Assembly: GCF_000015265.1 (NCBI RefSeq)
Contig: NC_008699.1
Coordinates: 124,001-188,000 of the forward strand
DNA from: Nocardioides sp. JS614
GTDB taxonomy: Bacteria; Actinomycetota; Actinomycetes; Propionibacteriales; Nocardioidaceae
Direction: 5' to 3'
Length of the DNA stretch: 64,000 bases
In this document: one piece after another, positions 57,746 to 64,000 of the stretch
How the letters are laid out: every line of letters starts with the position of its first letter
Numbering within the stretch: position 1 is the stretch's first letter
Made by a program: the position numbers and the translations under genes
Notes under the pieces: model-generated
The model's database searches: none
Told to the model about the DNA's origin: nothing
The model's input: only the letters and a program-made list of their open reading frames with translations

Positions 57746-58926
57746 CAGATCTTGTCTCCAGGGGTGAGGAAGGCGCGGCCGCGGGCGACGGCCTCGGCGA
57801 GGACGTCGGCGACCGGGCGATCCAGGTCGGCCGCCGCGCGCGCCACGTCGTCGTACTCCGGCTGGGCGTTGACGACGGCCCCGTCATGGCGGGCCAGCTT
57901 GACCGCGATCCGCTGCCCGTCGACGTCGACGGCGACGATCTCACGCTCCAGCGCGTGCTTGGTCAGCGGCTGCTCGCGCAGCCCGATCGTCGAGGTCTGC
58001 CGGAAGATCGCGGCCCGCACGCCGGCCGCCCGACCGGCGTCGACCAGGGCGCTCAGCGTGTGCGCCGGCCGGCCCTTCTTCATCAGGATCGGCGTCAGCC
58101 ACGCGTCCGAGGCACCCGCCTCGAGCAGCGCCGCGATGACCGCGGGCCAGACCCGGGGGTCGAGGTCGTCGACGTTGCACTCCAGCAGCAGCGGGCCGCC
58201 GCCGGCGTCTGCGGGGACGCCGACGAACAGGCGCAGCACGTTGGGGTGGCCCTCGGGATCGCGCCCGCCGGCACCCACGCCGATGGTGTCGACCGACATC
58301 GCCGGCTGCGGGCCGTACGCCGTCGCCAGCGTCGTCAGCAGGGCCGCCCCGGTCGGGGTGCACGTCTCCATGGTCGCGGCACCGGCGTACGACGGGACCC
58401 CGCGCAGGAGCTCGGCCACGGCGGGCGGCGGCACCGGCAGCAGGCCGTGGGCGGTCGACACCGAGCCGGACCCGACCGCGACCGGGGACACGGTCACGGC
58501 GGTGGCGCCCAGGTGGACGAAGCCGGCGACGACCCCGGTGACGTCCGCGATCGCGTCCAGGGCCCCGACCTCGTGGAAGTGCACGTCGTCGGGGCTGGTG
58601 CCGTGCACGGTCGCCTCGGCGGTCGCGAGCCGCTCGAAGACCCGCAGCGCCAGGCCGCGGACGTCGTCGGCCAGGTCGGCGGCGGCGAGCAGCGTGCGCA
58701 CGTCACGCCAGGTTCGGTGCCGCGCGGTGTCGGTCACCTCCACGTGGCAGCGGGTCGCGGCCAGCCCGCCCCGGCGGACGTGCTCGACCCGCAACGTCAC
58801 CGGCTCGGGGGCGACGGCGTCGACCGCGGCCTGGAGGACCGCGACCGGCACCCCGGCGCCGACCAGGGCCCCGAGCAGCATGTCGCCGCTCGCCCCGGCG
58901 GAGGCGTCGACCCAGGCCGTCGTCAC
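57745..58926 (-). CDS. larC: Nickel pincer cofactor biosynthesis protein LarC
   Basis: LarC is the CTP-dependent cyclometallase that inserts nickel into the pincer nucleotide. This 393-residue protein begins TAWVDASAGASGDMLLGALVGAG and contains VHFHEVGALDAIADVTG, TPTGAALL, NVDDLDPRVWPAVIAALLEAGASDAWLTPILMKKGRP and IFRQTSTIGLRE. It is a single ORF, without the frameshift that splits larC in Lactiplantibacillus. Overlaps both neighbours. LarE and the racemase LarA are not in the window. Confidence 0.93.
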   Translation of the reverse strand: MTTAWVDASAGASGDMLLGALVGAGVPVAVLQAAVDAVAPEPVTLRVEHVRRGGLAATRCHVEVTDTARHRTWRDVRTLLAAADLADDVRGLALRVFERLATAEATVHGTSPDDVHFHEVGALDAIADVTGVVAGFVHLGATAVTVSPVAVGSGSVSTAHGLLPVPPPAVAELLRGVPSYAGAATMETCTPTGAALLTTLATAYGPQPAMSVDTIGVGAGGRDPEGHPNVLRLFVGVPADAGGGPLLLECNVDDLDPRVWPAVIAALLEAGASDAWLTPILMKKGRPAHTLSALVDAGRAAGVRAAIFRQTSTIGLREQPLTKHALEREIVAVDVDGQRIAVKLARHDGAVVNAQPEYDDVARAAADLDRPVADVLAEAVARGRAFLTPGDKI

Positions 58927-59609
58927 CGGGCGCTCCGGCGGGCGACGCGGGCCGCGTGCACGCCGGCGCCGTACCCGTTGTCGATGTTGACGACCGCGAT
59001 GCCGGGCGCGCAGGAGTTGAGCATCGCGAGCAGCGCGGCGACGCCGCCGAGCGAGGCGCCGTAGCCGACGCTGGTCGGCACCGCCACGAGCGGTACGCCG
59101 GTCAGCCCGCCCACCACGGACGGCAGGGCGCCCTCCATGCCGGCGACGACGACCAGGCAGTCCGCGGCGTCCAGGCGCTCCCGCACGCCGAGCAGCCGGT
59201 GCAGCCCGGCGACGCCGACGTCGCTGATCTGGTCGACGGCGGAGCCGTGCACCCGCACGGTCAGCGCGGCCTCGGCCGCGACCGGGGCGTCCGAGGTGCC
59301 GGCGCTCACCACGGCGACCGTGCCGCGGGTCTCGGGCATCGGCCCGACCGTGACGGCGCGCGCGACCCGGTCGACGGTCGCGCCGGGCAGCGCCCGGGCG
59401 ACCACGTCCAGGGCGTCGGCCGCGACCCGGGTGGCCAGCACGGCGCGCTCGGGGTGCTTGTCGTGCAGGGCGCGCAGGATCGCCACCACCTGGTCCGGTG
59501 TCTTGCCGGACCCGTAGACGACCTCCGGGTCGCCCGTGCGGTGGGCGCGGTCGACGTCGACGCGCGCGAAGCCGAGGTCGGTCGTGCGGGGTTCGACGGG
59601 CTGATCCAC
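58923..59609 (-). CDS. larB: Nickel pincer cofactor biosynthesis protein LarB
   Basis: LarB carboxylates and hydrolyses nicotinic acid adenine dinucleotide to start pincer cofactor synthesis. The 228-residue AIR-carboxylase-like protein has GFARVDVDRAHRTGDPEVVYGSGKTPDQV, VVSAGTSDAPVAAEAALT and VVVAGMEGALPSVVGGLTGVPLVAVPTSVGYGASLGGVAALLAMLNSCAPGIAVVNIDNGYGA. GTG follows TAGGTT by 7 nt (leaderless). The stop overlaps larC. A double palindromic element lies upstream. Confidence 0.94.
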   Translation of the reverse strand: MDQPVEPRTTDLGFARVDVDRAHRTGDPEVVYGSGKTPDQVVAILRALHDKHPERAVLATRVAADALDVVARALPGATVDRVARAVTVGPMPETRGTVAVVSAGTSDAPVAAEAALTVRVHGSAVDQISDVGVAGLHRLLGVRERLDAADCLVVVAGMEGALPSVVGGLTGVPLVAVPTSVGYGASLGGVAALLAMLNSCAPGIAVVNIDNGYGAGVHAARVARRSAR

Positions 59610-59655
59610 GAGGGCGAACCTACTCGTTCCCCTGTGGGCGCTCCGGGCCGTGGTC

Positions 59656-59741
59656 GGTTTCCCCGGTTAACCGGGGAAACCGGAACTTATCGGCCGAAAC
59701 TTCGGGCCAACAGTTCCAACATCCCCGGTTAACCGGGGAAA
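59656..59741 (-). repeat. Dispersed palindromic element, copy E (double palindrome)
   Basis: A perfect 26-bp palindrome (59656-59681, TTAA centre) is followed by GGAACTTATCGGCCGAAAC...TTCGGGCC and AGTTCC, then a second perfect 18-bp palindrome (59722-59739). Orientation is reversed as in copy D, in line with pheA, which ends 70 nt away. It sits between larB and pheA. Confidence 0.92.
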
Positions 59742-59810
59742 CCGGAACGGTTGGCCGGGCACCCCACCCGATGAGCGCAGGAGTTGCCCGACCAGGGAGG
59801 AGCGTCGGGC

Positions 59811-60683
59811 TCAGGGCGAGGACACCTCGGCGCGGAAGGGGTCGGCGGGGTAGACGCCGAGGACCTTGATGTCGGTGGTGAAGAACGCCAGCTCCTCCAG
59901 GGCGCGCTTCACCCCGATGTCGTCGGGGTGCCCGTCGACCTCGGCGAGGAACTGGGTCGCGGCGAACTCCCCGCCGACCATGTAGCTCTCCAGCTTGGTC
60001 ATGTTCACCCCGTTGGTCGCGAACCCGCCGAGGGCCTTGTAGAGCGCCGCCGGGAGGTTGCGGACGTTGAAGATGAAGCTGGTGACCACCGGGCCGTTGC
60101 CCGACGGCGCCTGCACCAGGTCGGGGGAGAGCACGACGAACCGGGTGGTGTTGTGCTCCTCGTCCTCGACGTCCTCCTCCAGCACATCCAGGCCGTAGAT
60201 CTCCGCGGCCAGCGGCGGGGAGATCGCCGCCAGCGTCGGGTCGCCCAGCTCGGCGACCTCGCGCGCCGCGCCGGCGGTGTCGCCCGCGATCACCGGCTTC
60301 AGGCCGTGCTCGCGGATCACCTTGCGGCACTGGCCGAGGGCGTGCACGTGGCTGTGCACGGTCGTGATCGTGTCCAGCGAGGAGCCGGGCACCCCGAGCA
60401 GGTGGAAGCGGATCCGCAGGAAGTGCTCGGCGATGATGTGCAGCCGCGAGCCGGGAAGGAAGTGATGGATGTCGGCGACCCGGCCGGCGATCGAGTTGTC
60501 GATCGGGATCATCGCGAGGTCCGCGGCCGGCGCCACTCCCGGACCGCCCTCGACGGCCGCGAAGACGTCCTCGAACGACGCGCAGGGCACCGCCTCCCAG
60601 TCGGGGTAGTGCTGCTTGCAGACCTGGTGGGAGTTGGAGCCGGGCTCCCCCTGGTAGGCGATGCGTCGGGTCACGGTGCTCAT
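59811..60683 (-). CDS. pheA: Prephenate dehydratase
   Basis: It converts prephenate to phenylpyruvate in phenylalanine synthesis. The 290-residue enzyme has the catalytic domain RRIAYQGEPGSNSHQ, IPIDNSIAGRVADIHHFL and EEHNTTRFVVLSPD (Thr-Arg-Phe) and a C-terminal ACT domain (TSFIFNVRNLPAALYKALGGFATNGVNMTKLESYMVGGEFAATQFLAE; ESYMVG replaces the usual ESRP, so Phe feedback may differ). No aroH/tyrA next door. Confidence 0.94.
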   Translation of the reverse strand: MSTVTRRIAYQGEPGSNSHQVCKQHYPDWEAVPCASFEDVFAAVEGGPGVAPAADLAMIPIDNSIAGRVADIHHFLPGSRLHIIAEHFLRIRFHLLGVPGSSLDTITTVHSHVHALGQCRKVIREHGLKPVIAGDTAGAAREVAELGDPTLAAISPPLAAEIYGLDVLEEDVEDEEHNTTRFVVLSPDLVQAPSGNGPVVTSFIFNVRNLPAALYKALGGFATNGVNMTKLESYMVGGEFAATQFLAEVDGHPDDIGVKRALEELAFFTTDIKVLGVYPADPFRAEVSSP

Positions 60684-60803
60684 CGTCCCACGCAGTGACC
60701 GGCTGCCCGGCCCGGGCGTCCGCCGGTCGGATCCGCCCGCGCGGCACGCCAGGCCGGGTCCGGAGCCCCGTCATCGGCGGTGGCGCGACATAGTCTCGGG
60801 GCC

Positions 60804-61208
60804 GTGGAGATCCTGGCCGTGCTCGTCGCCATCCTCGCGCTGCTGGTCGCCGTCGTCGTCGGCCTGGTCACCCTGCGCCGGACCGCGCCCGGCCGTGGTG
60901 ATGGGGCCGACGCCCTCCCCGAGGACGTGCACGGCCTGCGCCAGGAGGTCGCGGCGCTGCGGGCCGAGGCGGCGGCCGCGCTGCGCCACCTCGCGGTGGT
61001 GCGCTACGACGCCTTCGGAGACATGGGTGGACACCTCTCGTGGTCGCTGGCGCTCCTCGACGACGGCGGCGATGGCGTCGTGCTCACCTCGATCCACGGC
61101 CGGAGCGACGCCCGCACCTACGCCAAGGGCATCCGCGGATGGCGCTGCGACCAGCAGCTCTCGCCCGAGGAGCTGGAGGCCGTCGCGAACGCCCGCCCTC
61201 GCGGCTGA
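60804..61208 (+). CDS. DUF4446 family protein
   Basis: The 134-residue protein has an N-terminal helix (LAVLVAILALLVAVVVGLVTL) and the DUF4446 domain: HLAVVRYDAFGDMGGHLSWSLALLDDGGDGVVLTSIHGRSDARTYAKGI, then LSPEELEAV. A membrane-anchored small protein of unknown role. The GTG follows TAGTCT by 7 nt. It is divergent from pheA and 20 nt upstream of the next gene. Confidence 0.9.
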   Translation: MEILAVLVAILALLVAVVVGLVTLRRTAPGRGDGADALPEDVHGLRQEVAALRAEAAAALRHLAVVRYDAFGDMGGHLSWSLALLDDGGDGVVLTSIHGRSDARTYAKGIRGWRCDQQLSPEELEAVANARPRG

Positions 61209-61228
61209 GTGACGCCTATGCTCCGGCC

Positions 61229-61696
61229 ATGAACCCGCTGCGCTGGCTGGCCCTGCGGCTGGGTGCCCAACCGTGGCTGCCCCGGTTCGCCCGGGTGATC
61301 GTCACCCTCGACCTGACGACCCAGCGGCTCAGCCGCGGCCGGGTGGACCTCCTGACCTTCGCGGGTCTGCCCGAGCTGCTGCTCCAGGTCCCGGGCCGGC
61401 GCACCGGCGTACTGCGCTCGACGCCGCTGCTGTGCGTCCCGCACGGCGACGGCTGGCTGGTGGCGGGCTCCAACTGGGGCGCGCCCACCCCTCCCGCCTG
61501 GGTCGCCAACGTGCTGGGCGCCGACGAGCCGCTGGTCACCTTCCGGGGCCACACCGTCGCCGCCGACGCCCTCCTGCTGACCGGCCCGGACCGTGACGAG
61601 GCCTGGGCGGTGATGACCGGCACCTGGCCGAACTACGCGAAGTACGCCGAGCGCACCGGCCGGGAGCTCCCCGTCATCCTCCTCACCCCCCGCTAG
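61229..61696 (+). CDS. Nitroreductase/deazaflavin-dependent oxidoreductase family protein
   Basis: The 155-residue split-barrel protein matches the DDN family: LLLQVPGRRTGVLRSTPLLCVPHGDGWLVAGSNWGAPTPPAWVANVLGADEPLVTFRGHTVAADALLL and MTGTWPNYAKYAERTGRELPVILLTP. Related proteins use F420. TATGCT lies 6 nt before the ATG (leaderless). An imperfect hairpin centred on TGATCA at about 61760-61785 may terminate it and the convergent gene; the 99-bp gap holds nothing else. Confidence 0.88.
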   Translation: MNPLRWLALRLGAQPWLPRFARVIVTLDLTTQRLSRGRVDLLTFAGLPELLLQVPGRRTGVLRSTPLLCVPHGDGWLVAGSNWGAPTPPAWVANVLGADEPLVTFRGHTVAADALLLTGPDRDEAWAVMTGTWPNYAKYAERTGRELPVILLTPR

Positions 61697-61795
61697 GCAC
61701 TGAAGCAGCACGATGCGTCCCGGGGCGGCGGCCCGCAGCCTGTGCGCCCACCGAAACCACATCGTCGGGTGATCACCCCGACACGCCAGCCGCGG

Positions 61796-63370
61796 CTAGC
61801 GGGGCACTCGGACCAGCAGCCGGCCGTGGACACAGGTCATCCGGAGCTCGCGGCCGGGGCCGATCGAGTCGCCGTCGAGCTGGCGGGGGGTGTCGGTGGA
61901 GGCGCGGACGACGACGGTGTGCCCGGTCATCCGGTTCACGAGCTCGTCGGTGCGCGGGCGCCGGGCCAGCACCCGGTAGGCCAGCGGGATCCACGACAGG
62001 AACCGCCGCGGGTGCAGCATCACCACGTCGAGGACGCCGTCGTCGATCGCGGCGTCCGGCAGCAGCGGCATCCCGGCCTGGAGGAAGCCGACGTTCCCGA
62101 CCACGATCGTGCGGGCCCGGTGCCTGGTGAACTCGCCGCCGTCGACCGAGACCTCGACCCGGACGGCGGGGAACATCAGCGACTTGAGCGCGGAGAGCAC
62201 GTAGGCCAGCCAGCCGACCCGCTTCTTGATGTCCTCGTTGACGCCCTCCATGATCGCGGCGTCGAAGCCCATCCCGGCCATCACCATGAAGTGGGTGTCC
62301 TCGAAGCCGTCGCCGGAGACCTCCACCAGGTCGATCGCGCGGTCCTGACCGGTGAGGGCGACGTCGATCGCCGCCCGCAGGTAGAGCGGGATGTCGAGGT
62401 TGCGGGCCAGCAGGTTGCCGGTGCCCGCCGGGATGATCCCGACCGGGATCCCGGTGCCGGCCAGCTCCGCGCAGACCTCGCGCACGGTGCCGTCGCCGCC
62501 GCACACGAGTACCAGGTCGGTGCCGGCGACCGCGGCGGCCTCGGCCATCCCGGTGCCGGGGTCCTCGACGGTCGTGTAGTGCCAGGTCGGTGCGGACCAG
62601 CCGGCCTCGGCGGCCATCGCGGTGACCAGCGCCTCGAACTGGCCGACGTCCTCCACCTTGACCGGGTTGAGGATCACCGTCAGCCGGTGCTCGGACCCGA
62701 AGACCTCGGGCAGCGGCTCGACGCTGGCGGCATGGCTACGGGGGAGCGGGTTCTGGACGACGATCCCGAGCAGGACGACGATCGCGCCGAGGAGGGCCCC
62801 GCCGACCACGTCGCTCGGGAAGTGCCGACCGAGCAGCACCCGGTCGAGGCCCACCACGACCGCCAGCACGGCGAGGAGGGCGTACGCCGTGTGCCGGGCG
62901 CTGCGCCGCCGGACCAGCATCATCACCAGCACCGCGGCGACCCCGACGAGCGCGACGATCGTCGAGGAGTGACCGCTGGGGTAGGCGTTGCTGTCCAGCA
63001 GGTGCTCGGGGTTCTGCCAGTCGGGACGGTGCCGCCCGAACACGGCCTTGAGGATCGTGGTGGCGATCTTGGTGACCGCCACCACGCCGACGGCGTACAC
63101 CGCGGCGCGTCGGTGCTGCCGCACGAACAGCAGCACGGCGAGCACGCCGACGATCACCCAGGTGCCGATGGCGCCGAAGCCGACCTCGATCCAGCGCAGC
63201 GGCAGGCGCAGCCAGCGCTCGTCGACGGCCCAGGTCTCGGCGCCCTGGCCCCGGTTGTCGATCGAGGTCACCGGTCCCCAGCCGGTCTGCACGGCGATGG
63301 TGACCAGGACGAACATGACGAGGAGCGCCGCCGTCCAGGTGAGCAGGGTGGCGCGGGGGCGGTCGAGCAC
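61796..63370 (-). CDS. PAP2 phosphatase-diacylglycerol kinase fusion protein
   Basis: This 524-residue protein has a six-helix PAP2 domain (about 1-210) with KAVFGRHRP, YPSGHSS and RVLLGRHFPSDVVGG, giving the three phosphatase motifs. The C-terminal lipid-kinase domain (about 225-520) has VCGGDGTVREVCAELAGTGIPVGIIPAGTGNLLARNLDIP and LDGDSIGPG. The two activities would add and remove phosphate on lipids in one polypeptide. The GTG at 63370 is chosen; AAAACT lies 7 nt upstream. It is divergent from serS. Confidence 0.9.
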   Translation of the reverse strand: MLDRPRATLLTWTAALLVMFVLVTIAVQTGWGPVTSIDNRGQGAETWAVDERWLRLPLRWIEVGFGAIGTWVIVGVLAVLLFVRQHRRAAVYAVGVVAVTKIATTILKAVFGRHRPDWQNPEHLLDSNAYPSGHSSTIVALVGVAAVLVMMLVRRRSARHTAYALLAVLAVVVGLDRVLLGRHFPSDVVGGALLGAIVVLLGIVVQNPLPRSHAASVEPLPEVFGSEHRLTVILNPVKVEDVGQFEALVTAMAAEAGWSAPTWHYTTVEDPGTGMAEAAAVAGTDLVLVCGGDGTVREVCAELAGTGIPVGIIPAGTGNLLARNLDIPLYLRAAIDVALTGQDRAIDLVEVSGDGFEDTHFMVMAGMGFDAAIMEGVNEDIKKRVGWLAYVLSALKSLMFPAVRVEVSVDGGEFTRHRARTIVVGNVGFLQAGMPLLPDAAIDDGVLDVVMLHPRRFLSWIPLAYRVLARRPRTDELVNRMTGHTVVVRASTDTPRQLDGDSIGPGRELRMTCVHGRLLVRVPR

Positions 63371-63449
63371 GGGCCTGAGTTTTCCATGCCGGGCGCCGGC
63401 TGAGGAATCGGTGCGACTCGTCCTGCGGGGCCCGGATAGCCTTGTCGAC

Positions 63450-63509
63450 ATGACCTCACCCCACGAAGTCGCTCGTTGCGCTCCCGACTCCGCGGGGACC
63501 CCGAGATGA
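63450..63509 (+). other. Leaderless leader ORF of serS (19 aa)
   Basis: TAGCCT (63437-63442) lies 7 nt before the ATG at 63450, a leaderless layout. The frame reads MTSPHEVARCAPDSAGTPR and its TGA (63507-63509) overlaps the serS ATG (ATGA). It contains two Ser codons. Its DNA carries a hairpin (ACCCCACGA...CGCGGGGACC) related to that at 39256. Confidence 0.5.
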
Positions 63510-64000
63510 TCGATCCCCGTGTCCTCCGGGACGAGCCCGACCGCGTGCGCGCCGCCCAGGTCAAGCGCGGTCTGTCCGACGAGGTCGTGGACCACGCGCT
63601 GTCCGCGGACGGCGAGCGTCGCCGGGCGATCGCCGCGTTCGAGGCCAAGCGGGCCGAGCAGAAGCAGCTCGGCAAGCTGATCCCGCAGGCCCAGGGTGAG
63701 GAGAAGCAGGCGCTGCTGGCGCAGACCAAGACCCTCGCTGCCGAGGTCAAGCAGGCCGAGGCGGCCCAGGCCGTGGCCGAGGAGGCCTGGCAGGCGGCCC
63801 TGATGAGCATCCCGAACCTCGCGGCCGACGAGGCGCCCGCCGGCGGCGAGGACGACTACGTCGTGCTCGAGGAGATCGGCACCCCCCGCGACTTCGCGGC
63901 CGACGGCTTCGAGCCGCGCGACCACATCGAGCTGGGCCGGATGCTCGGCGCGATCGACCTCGACCGGGGCGCCAAGGTGTCCGGGTCGCGGTTCTACTTC
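63506..64000 (+). CDS. serS: Seryl-tRNA synthetase, N-terminal part
   Basis: The frame is open from the ATG at 63506 to the window end (165 codons). MIDPRVLRDEPDRVRAAQVKRGL is the SerRS N-terminus. A long coiled-coil arm (RRRAIAAFEAKRAEQKQLGKLIPQ...EEKQALLAQTKTLAAEVKQ) binds the tRNA. The start of the catalytic domain follows (IPNLAADEAPAGGEDDYVVLEEIG...HIELGRMLGAIDLDRGAKVSGSRFYF). The start overlaps a leader ORF, with no strong Shine-Dalgarno sequence. Confidence 0.95.
   Translation, partial: MIDPRVLRDEPDRVRAAQVKRGLSDEVVDHALSADGERRRAIAAFEAKRAEQKQLGKLIPQAQGEEKQALLAQTKTLAAEVKQAEAAQAVAEEAWQAALMSIPNLAADEAPAGGEDDYVVLEEIGTPRDFAADGFEPRDHIELGRMLGAIDLDRGAKVSGSRFYF

Noticed and set aside
61760..61785. 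Strong terminator at the TGATCA-centred repeat between 61696 and 61796
   Set aside because: The arms need a bulge and the stem is short. It was kept only as a remark in the gene entry.

Overview
The window is very GC-rich DNA with actinobacterial hallmarks: polyphosphate glucokinase, an AlkB-rubredoxin fusion, a TIGR03083-type protein, a deazaflavin-type (DDN-like) oxidoreductase, an N-end-rule aminoacyltransferase, and many GTG starts. The mix of families fits Nocardioidaceae (Nocardioides or a close relative). That placement is inference from gene content; there is no rRNA here. I see no rRNA, tRNA, CRISPR array, IS element or prophage. It reads as ordinary chromosome, densely packed and often with 1-4 nt start/stop overlaps.

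Layout. 0-9 kb: a gene fragment, small membrane proteins, SRPBCC protein, NAD-malic enzyme, an MmpL-type exporter divergent from a MarR regulator, ppgK divergent from a PadR regulator, NYN-LOTUS protein, TIGR03083 protein. 9-15 kb: two-gene ABC exporter with an operator, alkB-rubredoxin with its TetR gene, DHA2 exporter. 15-25 kb: two paralogous small proteins, purU, M15 lipoprotein peptidase, DUF5655 protein, quinone-reductase-like MDR, M13 peptidase, secreted protein, RecQ-like helicase, a frameshifted hydrolase. 25-33 kb: MbcA-like protein, second DHA2 exporter, glutathione peroxidase divergent from an SNF2-helicase/SWIM-protein pair, a TetR regulator. 32-36 kb: thioredoxin-DUF302-CsoR/CstR-like operon divergent from an MmpL exporter and a Cys-rich microprotein, with two TACCCC-type operators between. 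36-42 kb: secreted vWA protein, then a leucine-catabolism operon (two carboxylase subunits and HMG-CoA lyase). 42-50 kb: sulfotransferase trio, EcsC, aat, lipoprotein, rhodanese, Fpg/Nei glycosylase. 50-64 kb: AAA ATPase, VOC, GDPD, SEC-C protein, a cAMP-type module (cNMP sensor, cyclase, ATP-grasp), arcA, larB-larC-GDT1 operon, pheA, DUF4446, PAP2-diacylglycerol kinase fusion, and the start of serS.

The most interesting signals are non-coding. (1) A dispersed palindromic element occurs five times, always downstream of a gene and always oriented with that gene's transcription. (2) An 18-bp operator (GGTTARTGMYCGYTAACC) lies both at the TetR gene promoter (32.18 kb) and on the -10 of the leucine operon (37.71 kb), which predicts the regulatory link. 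(3) Many genes have a TANNNT hexamer 6-8 nt before the start codon and no Shine-Dalgarno sequence, so they are probably leaderless. (4) Tiny leaderless ORFs end in an ATGA/GTGA overlap with a following gene, notably serS. (5) There is a second inverted-repeat family (TGTAACGC ends) and a perfect 50-bp palindrome.
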